Positions 24,344 to 34,869 of a DNA stretch of 64,000 nt are shown here, in pieces. Below the pieces are notes generated by a model. It was not told the origin of the DNA. It saw only the letters and a list, made by a program, of their open reading frames with translations, and did not search any database. The stretch is from Mimachlamys varia (Eukaryota; Mollusca; Bivalvia; Pectinida; Pectinidae), in NCBI GenBank assembly GCA_947623455.1, contig OX392528.1:50238322-50302321 (forward strand), in the 5' to 3' direction. The position numbers were made by a program, and so were the translations under genes. The first letter of the stretch is position 1. Every line of letters starts with the position of its first letter.

Positions 24344-24539
24344 CACAGGGACCTGGGAACTTGTTACAGCTAAGGTGTTTAGAGTAATTTTACTCTTTTG
24401 GGGGGTCAAGATCAATTTTCGATGAAAATGCCCACCTCAATGGTCATAAATGGCATTTTTATCGAAAGTTGATCTTAACTCCCCAAAAGAGTAAAATTTC
24501 TCAAAACACCCTATTGTAACAAATTCTGAGGTCCCTGTG
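24344..24539. mobile_element. hAT-like foldback MITE with 8-bp target duplication
   Basis: The two halves are inverted copies about 90 bp long with roughly one mismatch in six, starting cacagggacct and ending with its complement. The element is flanked exactly by acattgta on both sides (24336-24343 and 24540-24547). An 8-bp duplication and a CAGGG-containing end fit the hAT superfamily. There is no coding capacity. Confidence 0.85.
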
Positions 24540-24797
24540 ACATTGTATAGCTGTGTCATGGGCGTAGAGACAATACAAATAAAGATGTAAGTATAATGAC
24601 TTTTTGATTGTTTAATTTTTGCAATGCGTGAACATAACATATCATTACCAGGCTTATCCTCCTATTATATATAGCTTTACCATGAAATCAAAACCTGAAA
24701 TCAAATACGATATAGTCACATTCAAGAAGAATTTTCTGACTTAATTAAGCACGTACATTTGGTCATACCAGAATCGCAGTCATATATGTAATTGTTA

Positions 24798-25483
24798 TCG
24801 TCGTCCGGGAGTCAAAACCTCGTAACTTCTCTTTTTGTGAAAACACTTTTTTGCGCCACTTGCAATCTCGGCAGGAAGTCCACGTTTACGAAAAAGACTT
24901 CCAAGTGAGTTTTATTCATCGGTTTTTGCTATGTACATGTAATTTCAGTGATAATAAGATATTTTGATCAATATTTATCAAACGAAAGTGATTATACAGA
25001 GGTTAACGACAACGGATGATAAATTGGATGTATATATATCCTGTTCACAATTTGAGAGATACTTATGTATATATGGGTTTGAGATCGAATTTTCTACCTA
25101 TCAATGAAATGATAGGTCTGTATTTATAAAGAAAAAATGGTCATTTTGAGTAGCACTCCGCACTTACAAGGTTTTTCAATTCATATCTGAGCATGGTTTA
25201 ACAGGACGTTAAAACTATCTGGTTTTTGTTTTGGGCAAATTCTTGTAACTGTCGAAAATTGCAGAAAAACAGAGGTAAAAACCTTGTAACTGATCAATGG
25301 TAAAACCTAACAGGAGCATGTGATAATAATTTGATATCACTGTGTGAAAACACTATGTTTTTACAAGTAGTTGCTAGCACACTTGATATTAGAAGTTCCC
25401 AATTGAAATCATGAAACAGTTTTTTGATTCTCCTGAAAAGTTTGCTTTTTTTTAGTTACAAGGTTTTGACATCCGGACGACGA
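24798..25483. mobile_element. Non-autonomous TIR element, about 686 bp
   Basis: Ends are tcgtcgtccggga then gtcaaaacct and, inverted, tcgtcgtccggat then gtcaaaacct, about 30 bp with few mismatches, flanked by TA on both sides (24796-24797 and 25484-25485). The interior repeats fragments of the end (aaccttgtaactg near 25280, acaaggttttt near 25168). No transposase ORF. Tc1/mariner-type by the TA flanks, tentatively. Confidence 0.7.
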
Positions 25484-25969
25484 TATTTAAGATTCATTTC
25501 ATGTTTAATGTACATCCACAAACAATCCGCTGATAAAATTAAGTCGTTAAAACTACACATACAGTATAACGTTGCCAACCAATTTCTTAACGAAATTCAT
25601 TAAGCTGGATTACTTCAAATTCACCATGATAAGCTTATATTTAGGTCTTAAGTTCCGTAAGAAACATAATTTGAAACCCAAAATATTTCTAGGAAGGGAA
25701 GCAATTTTTACAGCACAAATAATCAACGAGAGTCGTCTGTTCAGCTCAGCAGTCTGGGAGATGCGTTTTAATGAACAAGCTATGAATATTCATTGTATCA
25801 ATTCCAAGTTTAATTTGAATGATATCCTCGATGGATTCCCATCCAATGAATAAACACTTCGATTACTATGTTATGATGTTTTATGTGTGATTTTTTAACT
25901 GTTATAATATATGCAAAGTACATACATGTTCAAGACGTTTCATGCACAAACCAGTAAGCACTATATGTT

Positions 25970-26690
25970 TGAGTTTGATTGGCCAATAAGGAACATGACG
26001 CGGATTTTCTATTTATAGTAACAGCTACCTTTACATTTGAACCCGAAAAGCACTTTCTATAAAGAAGCACTGCAAGCAGTTTGCGTGAGATCAGCAGAAG
26101 CAAAGTCGGTTTATTCAAAGGAAACCGGTTTTCTATTTATAGTAACAGTGACCTTGACCTTTCACCTTTGGACCTGGAAAGCAAATTTTTTCAAGGAAGT
26201 ATTGTATGAAGTTTGAGTAAGATCGGTCACGGCAAACTCAATTTATCACAAGAAACTGATTTTCTATTTATACTAATAGCTAAAGGGACCTTGACTTCCA
26301 CATTGAAAATTAATCCCAAGCAAGCACGCTAGGTAAGCGCTATGCGAAATTTAAGATTGGCCGAAGCAAATTCGAGTAATTGAATGGAAACTGATGAGCT
26401 ATTTGTAGTAACAGTTACTTTGACCTTTCACCTTATGACAAAAAAAAAAGCAATGTCCAAAAAAACAAAACACTTTTGTCAAAAAAACATTATATAAAGT
26501 TTGAGTTAGATAGTCCGAAGTAAAGTCATACCGTGATTTCTTACTGATTTTCTATTTGTTATAACAGTGACCTTGACCTTTGACGTTTGACCTTCGAACA
26601 TAAAAAGCAGTTGCTAGCAAGCGCTTTTGGTAAGGAAGCACTATATGAAGTTTGAGTTGTCATGGAAACCGTCTTGCAGACGACGACGCT
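25970..26690 (+). repeat. Diverged tandem array of about 124-150-bp units with nuclear-receptor-like half-sites
   Basis: Five units start with tttctatttatagtaacag or a variant at about 26005, 26129, 26260, 26396 and 26548. Each continues with a 'tgaccttgacctttgac' stretch, aagcac, ggaagcactatatgaag and tttgagttagatc. The complement contains AGGTCAAAGGTCAAGGTCA-type spacing, that is DR1-like and extended half-sites for nuclear receptors. Units differ widely, so the array is old. Confidence 0.8.
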
Positions 26691-27712
26691 GACGTCGACA
26701 TATCTATATGCCGACTGCTTTTTGCAGTCGACACAAAAAAACCAAACACATGGACATATTTCTTTTAATATTCCATTTTTATTCACATTTAAATTAAGCT
26801 ACAGTCAATTACAATTTTCAAAGACGACCAATGTCGTCATAATAAAATAATCAACCTTAGAATACTTTAAGCAGTTAACAATCTAAAAGGACATTCATAA
26901 TTACGTATTTACTGTACACGAAATGGCGGAATCTTAAAAAAGGCAACGCCCAAATAAGTTATAACATAGCGACATATCATGATTAAACTGATGGGTACTG
27001 TGGAGAACAAAAAGAAAAAAGGAAATTCTATCCAAACAAGTCATTCCTGTATATTAACATATAACCATGAAATACAATACCTCTATATATTTCCAGATAT
27101 TTAGTAACACCGATATCACATTTATCTCCCTTAGCTGTCGCCAAGGTCTCTATATAGTATACAGCAAAAATATACACAATGAATTTTATTACAAGGAACA
27201 AATGCATTAAAGCTATTTTTGATAACATATTTTTCTGTTCCAGGCAATCGTTAAATTAAAACAGGGGTACTATAAGCTAATACGAAAAGGGCGAATTAGG
27301 ATGTCCAATAAAAAAAAAAAAAAAATAAAAATAAAACTCGTTCCAGGAAATGTGACCAACCTATCTATGCGATATAATAGATATATATATATATATACAT
27401 GATGACAGCATAGACTATTTTTGTATTAAAATTAGAAAATTCAATGGGAACATGCAAAGGTAAATGATAATTTTATACATAGAATAAGAATTCAACAGCA
27501 CAAACGAATTAAACTAACAGACGATTCATCAACATTTAACTTTAATGAAATAATATCATGCCACTTGAAATAATATCAACCGTTTCAGGAACTACCTGCT
27601 TATTGAAATTTCTATTATACTACATACCTAACGATACATTCTGCTTAAAAAAGTAGTATAATAAACTTTAGTATGTATTTTGTAAAATTTCTCTTAACAC
27701 AATTAGGTGTAA

Positions 27713-27976
27713 TACTGTAAACAACCTTATTTTCGCGTGCGATTCATTTTCGCGTTGCGATTCATTTTCGCGTATTTCGCGGGTGATTAAAATAGGCGAA
27801 CATAAATCACCGCGAAATAGTCACAATAAGAAGTATGCCAATTGTAGGAGTACTTTACAGTACTATTCATAGGATTTACGACCGTATTTATCGCGAAATT
27901 AAATCGCCGCGAAATAGTCGTTTCATAAATGAAAACGCGAATTTAAGTCGCCGCGAAAGTAAGTCGGTTTACAGTA
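27713..27976. mobile_element. TACTGTAAA / CGCGAAA MITE, copy A
   Basis: Starts tactgtaaacaac and ends with the complement ggtttacagta. The interior is dense in ttttcgcg and cgccgcgaaatagtc blocks arranged symmetrically. Related copies are at 41948-42182, 57359-57597 and, diverged, 39328-39576. TA at the ends fits Tc1/mariner-type integration. Confidence 0.85.
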
Positions 27977-27984
27977 GATAACAA

Positions 27985-30050
27985 TGCTATGGTACTCTAG
28001 CTTCAACCAAGAGAATTGATATAGTTCTTATTCATTTATAAAGACTAGTATCATCACATTAAAAAAAATGCAACTGTAGAAGTAGAAAAGTACAATGTAT
28101 ATCGATATAACTAAATGAATATTTGAAAATAATGATTACATGACAGAAAAGTACAATAATTTTATCAGTCAATAGTATATCCATATATAACTTGTTTAAA
28201 AAAGGCGAAGGTGTTTTGTTACTCTGATTTACTGAATCTATTTTTGACATCATTCCGTTTTTTACATATGCGCTCTCGTGTGTCACTCTGAAGATTTAAT
28301 ACCGAGTTTCAGTTTCAGGATAAAATTGTAAATAATGAGAAATATCATGCTTAAATGATGCCTAACATAAGAGTTTGAGGTTTTGTAAAGAGGACCACCA
28401 TGCCGGTAATTAAATGTACTATGAAACATTTCATCATGGGCGAAAACAAATATATTATGCGAATAGTTTTCTAAATATATTAGAAAATTACCTACCTATA
28501 CTCTATACTTACCTCACACAGCCTGGTCTAACAATACATAACTATGTATGTAATTGGATGTATTGAAAATGTACCAAGTTATGTCATGACCTAGTATCAA
28601 TTTACTTATGGCTCTAAGAATAGCGATTCTTATCACTGGAAAATTTCACTTGTACATTAAATGTGGAAACAACTTGGCAGGTATACCTCTAGCAAGGCCA
28701 TTTATTCTGTTCTAGACGGCGATATATTATGCAAAAAACGGACGAAGTTCTGAAGAAACCAAATATCCGTAGTATCAATCTGAAAGTAGTTAGCCAGTAC
28801 AGATTTAATTAAGTATAAATCATCTACTAGTACACAGGGAAGGATGGTTAACTTTAAGGCTGTTTTTTGCCCCTTGATTTCCTCATGCAAAACGACGCAT
28901 TTGAGCGAAATTGTTTTTTGTGTTCCTTTCCCTTCTTGCAAGGATTTTCTTAAAAAAGTAATTTCCTGTAAAATATTTTTAAAACTTTGAAGACTTAAGT
29001 ATTTAAAACAATTATTGAATTAATCTGTTCGTACTTGGTATAATGTGTTTTGTTTTGCGCTGTAACCGGCTACGTATGTTCTATATTACAACATATTTAC
29101 AATGTATCACTATCCCCTTCCCTAGTCAGCAACTCTGGTTTTAAAACTAATCTTAACTGTTCACATTCTTTAAGAATGTGGAATTTATTCACAATTTAAA
29201 AAAAAAAAACCAAAAACATCTAGAAATGAAGGGGCTTTAAAGCAGCCTTACCGATATATATCCTTTGCTGAATAGTTAACGAATCAGATATCCTCTGCGA
29301 GACGAGTGTCTGACCCACATGTGCCACGGAACATTTAATTACGCAGAAATTGCTATCAATTATTCTGATATATTATTGCAGTTTATCTCAAAATTTACAA
29401 TTTACTTTTTAGATATATATAAAGACAAATGCGTTGGTTCTTTTTTCTCGTAAGCTTGACGAATCGCAGTTTAATCTTCATTTCGAGTATATATAGCTTT
29501 AAGCTGTAGTTCCATAGCTGTAAGTATATGGATTCAAGAATTCTGTTCGAAAGATATGATATCATGGCATATTAATATTTATCAAATATAGCAGAGTTTA
29601 TTGCCGTGCAATATAAACAATATAGCATACGTACACTAATTATGCAAATGAGTCTTGTTACTGTAGGAACACTATTGTGACGGTGTTGTCTCGGTATTAA
29701 AAGTAGAAAAAAATGCGCCTTCCGTTCTAGAGGAGAATCACTGAAAATACTTTATGATTCTCAACCTATATACTAGATAAGAATCCAACACGATTGTCGA
29801 TCTAATATTGAATTATTTAACTCGTTTATCAATTTCATATAACACTCGTCAAAGGGTCGTTTTATATGAAATTAATAAAACATTTACATATCCAAGTAAA
29901 TTAATAAACTCGTTTGATAAATTCAATATTACATGTACATTTGCGTTAGATCCTACATGTATATGTATGAACTTCATCGGAAGATATATTTACATACCAT
30001 AGTATGTTACAGACTTATTCAATAACATAACATATATAAATTAATATTAC
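27985..30050. other. Non-coding AT-rich stretch
   Basis: No repeat family recognised. A very good minus-strand donor (gtgtgag/gtaagtat near 28514) has no convincing coding exon attached. Minus ORF 28702-28941 has no domain. Confidence 0.4.
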
Positions 30051-30052
30051 AG

Positions 30053-30108
30053 GCAGTTACATGTATATCATTACCAACCCCGTAAACACGTGGTTCAATC
30101 TACGTACG
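30053..30108 (+). CDS. Small exon candidate
   Basis: Acceptor (ttaatattacag) and donor (gtacg/gtgagt) are both good. The 56-bp insert reads SYMYIITNPVNTWFNLRT with phase 2 in and 0 out. No family recognised and no neighbouring plus-strand exon was found, so only the splice signals support it. Confidence 0.2.
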
Positions 30109-30607
30109 GTGAGTCCCATCTATACAGTGTTGGTGGTGATGGTATCACGTCCGCACACTCCCTTAAACGTAAACATGACACACTATCTCGGCTGTAAACT
30201 GGTGTACGTGATTTCTTTACTTTTATGTTTTTATTGCGAACAAATCATGATATTCCTGAGTGATGTTGACCATTGCCTTCTTCAGTACTTTCATCAGAAC
30301 GAACACCTGTCGTTTTTTGATAACATAACATTCTTCACCTGCTTTCAGGGATAAGAAACACATAAAAATTCACTTCCGTTGGTTTTTATGAATGATGGGT
30401 ACAATAAGGTTGTGCTATTTTTATTCTTGCTTTTTTAATAGAACAGAGAAATATTTCAACAGACTTAGTAATGATTTGAAAGTGTTTCTACCAGGCCGCT
30501 GATGAATGTAAAATTGTCCAATCGATCTACCAGAGAACCAACAAATGTTTTGTAATTTATTTTAATAATGTTGAAGTATCTTATTTTAACTGATCATATA
30601 AGTGTGT

Positions 30608-30633
30608 GGGGGGGGGGGGGGGGGGGGGGGGGG
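30608..30633 (+). repeat. Poly-G, 26 bases
   Basis: Uninterrupted run of 26 G. Any translation through it is an artefact. Confidence 0.95.
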
Positions 30634-31199
30634 ACAGCTGGAGACGTGTTGTTAAGCGAAAGGATACAACTTTGCACCGGAAACATACGAAGGGAAATAC
30701 TAATACTACAATTAAAGGCATTCACAGTCGGATCGCCGGGGAAAATGTTCTTGATAAATATTTATGGATTAATATCATATTGTTAGTTCTGTTTGGGAAA
30801 ATTTAGACTGTCAAAAAGGAACATTCCTATTATGCATATGATAGTTATTGATATATATATATAGGTTATGTGGTGACGTCACAGTAAAAATCCACCAATC
30901 GGATAAGAGAAACACAAATGGAATGCTGGCATTAAAATACAAACATTTTGTGGCTTATGCACTTATGTAATAACATCAAAAGTTGCACACTGTTGGTATT
31001 ACGTCATAATATAACAACCGTGATGTTAATATAATCCTACTAACTGCTGTATAAAGACAACAAGGTGTAAGTTCATATTTAGAATCCAGTTTCGTCTCCT
31101 CTTTAGATCATTAAACGCAATTTTCTCCCACCATTCATAGAGTTTTCTTCTCTTTTACCTGTTTAAGATCTGTCTGTCACCCCCTAGGTAACGATAGAT

Positions 31200-31315
31200 A
31201 ACACGAGCTGACAACAATGTGATGACGTCACGACAACAAAATGATGACGTCACAACAACAATATTATCACGCGAACACAACAATTCAATCACGTCACGTC
31301 AGCATTGTGTTGCAT
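31200..31315. promoter_or_regulatory. Cluster of CRE-type sites
   Basis: Two exact TGACGTCA sites about 25 bp apart, each followed by 'c(g/a)acaacaa', then acgtcacgtcagc within 100 bp. Another lies near 30875. This could be a CREB/ATF-responsive region or a short diverged tandem repeat. Confidence 0.4.
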
Positions 31316-31363
31316 TGATACTTTCGTAAAAAAAAGTACAAAATGATGGGAGAAAATATAATC

Positions 31364-31514
31364 ATTCCCTACCTTGATGTTGTTACCGAGAAATCTCCAA
31401 CTCTCGGGGTGATATTCTTGATTGTTTACCCTCGGTAAAGCCTCAACTCAGACAACCAGGAATACCACCCCTTGGGTTGGAGATTTCTCTGTGACACCCT
31501 CAAGGTAGGGGAAT
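31364..31514. mobile_element. Foldback element, about 54-bp arms
   Basis: Left arm attccctaccttga through gagaaatctccaac to gatattc; the right arm is its imperfect complement from gaatacc to caaggtaggggaat; spacer about 42 bp. No coding capacity. Confidence 0.8.
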
Positions 31515-32188
31515 ATTATATTAGTCTTACGTATCTAATAAACAACAGTGTCTTTTATACCGGAAAAGAAGGTGTCTGGTACATGCAAAATTATCACTTA
31601 ATATCTACAAAACCAATATACTGAGAAATTGAGACAGTAGTTTACACAAATTACAAAATATATAACATACCCAGTTTTATATATATGTTTTAAACTAATA
31701 TTGACAAGAAAAAAATGTCTTTGGTACATAGTGATGACAGCCTATGTTTTATTCCTAAAGTTATTTGTGTTAATACATTTGGAAAGCATACGTATAAATC
31801 GCCTGCTGTATGTACGCCCAGTATGACTTTCAAGTAGGGATCTATTGCTTTGAAATACTCGGTCAATGTCAAAATTAAAAAGGTTTACAAAAGACGTTTT
31901 TAAAACGTATTTATACAAGTGTGTTTACAACTAGCATGCATACGAAATCCTGCATTGTCACAGCTATAACAAGTCATAAAATTATATCTGCACTGGATTG
32001 TAAGCATACCTTTAATATTTCGCAACGTTTATGCATGTAAGGATAGTCCTAATTATTTGGTACCATTATACCATGTTAAAGTTTGTTTTCTGATGAATGA
32101 AGTACGAAAGTCAGAATGATAGAACATTTGTAACAAGCACCTTATATAAAGAGCTAATATTTCAATTTAAAATATCCTCGCAATTTGC

Positions 32189-32525
32189 AGAAAACTATAA
32201 ACTAATAAATATAAACTTTTCTTTTGATCTCTCTCACTCAAAAATAACGTCTATTTAAATGTAAGCATATTTCTTATGAAAGTACTGCATGCACAGTGCA
32301 TTTTAGCTACAGTTGAACTTGTTTGTAATGCATCATAATATGGATGACAAGTGTTTGAAGAAAACCATAAACTAACAAATATAATTTTTTCTGTTGATCT
32401 CTCTCACTCAAAAATAAACACGCTTATTTAATAATAAGCATATCTTAAGGAAGTACTGCATGCTCAGTGATCTTTGCTACGACTGATCTTGTTTGTATTG
32501 CATCATACTATGGATGACAAGTGTA
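32189..32525. repeat. 170-bp tandem duplication
   Basis: Two adjacent copies beginning gaaaac(t/c)ataaacta and sharing gatctctctcactcaaaaat, aagtactgcatgc and tatggatgacaagtgt. It lies just 3' of the Spec3-like gene's stop, probably in its 3' UTR or downstream flank. Confidence 0.9.
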
Positions 32526-32597
32526 CATATTTCCAAGTCAAATGAATATGTGTGAGTTATTTATGTCAGGTCACTTATTAATAGGAGGCTTGACCGG

Positions 32598-32674
32598 TCA
32601 TGGCACATCAACACTGCTCTGCCGTCTCACATAATATGGTCCAAGTTTAGGCTTGTTCTTTTCATCTTTGGCTA
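32598..32674 (-). CDS. Stum/Spec3-family protein, last exon
   Basis: Minus strand: acceptor ctattttttacag, then 77 bp ending in TGA at 32598-32600. Joined to the exon at 33405-33578 the split codon t/TA gives Leu, and the protein continues LAKDEKNKPKLGPYYVRR and QSSVDVP before the stop. The tail is basic and hydrophilic, as expected for the short cytosolic end after the second membrane helix. The exact phase match with a convincing donor (ttcat/gtgagtgc) is the main support. If the donor is not used, the upstream exon would instead end CECTDVI and stop, a possible alternative form. Confidence 0.8.
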
Positions 32675-32734
32675 CTGTAAAAAATAGAATAGATATGTGT
32701 TTGGTTATTCGTAGATACATAAAAAAATATTTAT

Positions 32735-32872
32735 AGGCCCAATACACGTAACTTCAGGAAATTGTTCATGATTCTGAAAAAATCTGAAAAATAACTCGGG
32801 TGTAGCCAACTTCAACAGCAATCCGAAGTTAGAAGACAGTTCAAACTGGACTGGTGTTTACAATTACCGGTT
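32735..32872 (-). mobile_element. TTAA-type MITE, copy 3, truncated
   Basis: Begins aggcccaatacacgtaac and matches the right part of the 18.1 kb copy in reverse (caggaaattgttc, gattctgaaaaaatc). It stops where retroelement copy 5 begins, so the retroelement probably inserted into it or a deletion joined them. Confidence 0.7.
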
Positions 32873-33085
32873 CTCATTTCGAGGACTTGATGTTTATATG
32901 GATGTGACCAAGATTTTCATGGCGGGTGTCGTCGATGAAGCAGAAGACGCTTACTCTTCCGAAAAACCGGGTCTTATTCTTTTGTACTTTTACCAAGAGT
33001 CTTCATGTAAATCTTTTCTTTGTTCATATTTTCGGATTATGATTTTGTTAACGCTTCGGTATTCTCTATTTTCTATATTGACATG
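32870..33085 (+). mobile_element. Retroelement family R, copy 5
   Basis: Good copy of the core with frame VVDEAEDAYSS intact, followed by gattttgttaacgcttcgg. It lies in the intron between the last two Spec3-like exons, opposite in strand to that gene. Confidence 0.8.
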
Positions 33086-33226
33086 GCTTTGTTGCTCCTA
33101 TAATATGTCAATGACACATTTGTATGGTTTCAAGTCTTACGCGCTAAAACTGTTTTTGCCGTATACTTTATTCTCCTCGTAGATTTTGTTAGTATACAAC
33201 TATAGAATAATGCTGATAACACAATT

Positions 33227-33305
33227 CTGGTACATGCGGTAGCCTAACGGTAAGAGCGTTATTGTTATATATTTTAAAGTCCGGTCCAACACCAGTAACA
33301 TTTTA
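33227..33305 (+). mobile_element. tRNA-like SINE head fragment
   Basis: A tRNA-like box A region (gcggtagcctaacggtaag) is followed about 35 bp later by a degenerate box B (ggtccaacacc). No folded tRNA can be drawn with confidence. Confidence 0.4.
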
Positions 33306-33404
33306 CATTCAAAAGAATTATTCAAACACTAGTTTGGTGATGTCAGAGAGTTTTAAAGATATCACATTGTGTTAATTCAGATTATATAACATCTGTGCAC
33401 TCAC

Positions 33405-33578
33405 ATGAAAACTGGACGAAATTCATTCCCCATAGTATACTCCATATCCACCCCACAATGACGATGAAGGTGATCATCTGCAGCAGTGCGGTGAGTATGT
33501 TAAGGACGAATGCGTGGACTCGTTTGCCGATCCTGGTCGTGGCACCACAAAACACAGTGAAGGAAGAAATAAACGTAC
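33405..33578 (-). CDS. Stum/Spec3-family protein, exon with second membrane helix
   Basis: Minus strand, 174 bp, acceptor tttttgtctttccag and donor ttcat/gtgagtgc, phase 1 in and 1 out. It reads GTFISSFTVFCGATTR, a basic IGKR link, then hydrophobic ALLQMITFIVIVGWIWSILW and GMNFVQFS. The order GTF-x5-VFCGA, then LLQ, then VGWIWSI-x-WGM is the signature I know from Stum/Spec3 proteins (Drosophila Stum in mechanosensory neurons; sea-urchin Spec3 linked to cilia). These are small proteins with two membrane segments. The exon is more G+C-rich than its flanks. An open frame extends 5' into the intron (to 33918), but the added residues, including a glycine run from the poly-C tract, are intronic. 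Confidence 0.88.
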
Positions 33579-33697
33579 CTGGAAAGACAAAAAGTAATTC
33601 ATAAGGCTCACGAATGATAATGTGATAAGCTCTCCATATTTCGGTTATGTGCTTATAACTGCATGTAACAGAGAAAACAGCAAGTATCATATGAGGA

Positions 33698-33755
33698 CCC
33701 CCCCCCCCCCCCCCCAAAAAAACGAAAACAAAACAAAACAAAAAACAAACAAAAA
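33698..33755 (+). repeat. Poly-C (18) followed by A-rich low-complexity tract
   Basis: An uninterrupted C run at 33698-33715, then repeated aaaac units. Confidence 0.95.
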
Positions 33756-34355
33756 AACTTGCCAACAGGACAAAGGAATATCGAAATGTCATCAATACCA
33801 TACTTCGATAAAACAATGGCAAATTATTGATAAATGACAAAATGCATTGAGACCGATGAAAAAAGACATAGATATTTTGAAGAGGTAAGCATCTTCTAGT
33901 TTCATTGACAACATCCACTATGTAAGTCTAGTGGTCAAATCTAAATATTCTAATTAATATTTTGCTTACACACTCATGAGGAAATTGAGATTGATCAATT
34001 TTTATATCCAACATAGACAAGATCGATCGTAATTATGTTGAAGAACATTAAACTTGTCCGTAGTCTCCAACTTTATTCTTTCACAATATACTCATCAAGT
34101 AATTACTCGTCTAGGCTTTTGCGTCTTGCATAATCTTATTTTATATCAGGACGGTGTAAATAAACGTTAGGGATACTCAAGGGTCACTTTAAGTGCTACT
34201 TTACTGAGATATCGAAACCTGAGACAACGCCGAAAAGGAAGAATGCGTAAGGTGAAAAATATTGAGGCCCTGCCTTATAGTGGCATAGACCAATTTTGTT
34301 ATATCTTGAATATAATTTAGTTTAGAAATTTTGGATTCCCATCTTTTGGCATCTA

Positions 34356-34399
34356 GCATCACTGAAGAGTCCAAGGAGGACGAAGCAGCTGTATCATGC
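34356..34399 (+). ncRNA. Hammerhead-like motif, copy a, mutated
   Basis: GCATCA, CTGAAGA, GTCC-loop-GGAC are intact. GAAA is changed to GAAG, which breaks the conserved A-U pair next to the cleavage site, and the closing strand is TCATGC with one mismatch. Predicted inactive. Confidence 0.55.
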
Positions 34400-34724
34400 A
34401 GTGTGATTGTTTCGGCATACTGTATTTATAACTAGATTTAAAAGGGGCAGTATATGTGTGTTACGTCATCTTTCATGATAGGGGGTGGCAGACTCTGCTA
34501 GTGGATTATTTAGTCCCCTAGGTTTGCTGGAGCCTGCATAGCCACATTTATCTCATTTGAGTATTGGCACGGTACATAATAGATTTTCGTAGTGCACGAT
34601 TTGAAATTATACAGAACCAGTTTAATTTTATTTCTAAATTTATGAAATACAGGGGTTTAACGCACCTGATCCTTCCGCCTCTACATTAATTTAGAAATTT
34701 TATTTTCCCACCTTTTGACCCCTA

Positions 34725-34768
34725 GCATCACTGAAGAGTCCTCGGAGGACGAAACAGCTGTATGATGC
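34725..34768 (+). ncRNA. Hammerhead-ribozyme-like motif, copy b, core intact
   Basis: Stem I strand GCATCA (34725-34730); CTGAAGA (34731-34737); stem II GTCC (34738-34741), five-base loop, GGAC (34747-34750); GAAA (34751-34754); CAGCTG (34755-34760); cleavage dinucleotide TA (34761-34762); closing stem I TGATGC (34763-34768). All conserved core bases of a type I hammerhead are present and all stem pairs are Watson-Crick. CAGCTG is a palindrome with no loop, so stem III would be stable only when two molecules pair, as proposed for dimeric hammerheads. Confidence 0.7.
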
Positions 34769-34869
34769 AGTTTAATTAATTTTATGCGACATAATGTTTC
34801 TGTTATAAATGTATAAATAAATGTGTGTTACGTCATCTTTTATCATCGACGAAATCATCCGATTTGGTT

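Larger units (their letters stand above)
34290..34860 (+). mobile_element. Retrozyme-like repeat with two hammerhead motifs (copies a and b)
   Basis: Two same-strand hammerhead cores at 34356-34399 and 34725-34768, 369 bp apart. Each is preceded by tttagaaatttt and a 'ccttttgg'-type string and followed within about 60 bp by gtgtgttacgtcatctttt or a close variant. The repeated flanks (about 150 bp) bracket a unique interior with no ORF. This is what a two-hammerhead retrozyme, or a dimeric insertion of one, would look like. Confidence 0.65.

Noticed and set aside
25712..25853. Possible last exon (reading QIINESRLFSSAVWEM) with AATAAA overlapping its stop
   Set aside because: Acceptor is plausible, but there is no homology and no upstream partner.
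33579..33918. Upstream extension of the Spec3-like ORF
   Set aside because: Passes through a poly-C tract (glycine run) and A-rich repeats; a clear acceptor at 33579-33581 explains it as intron.
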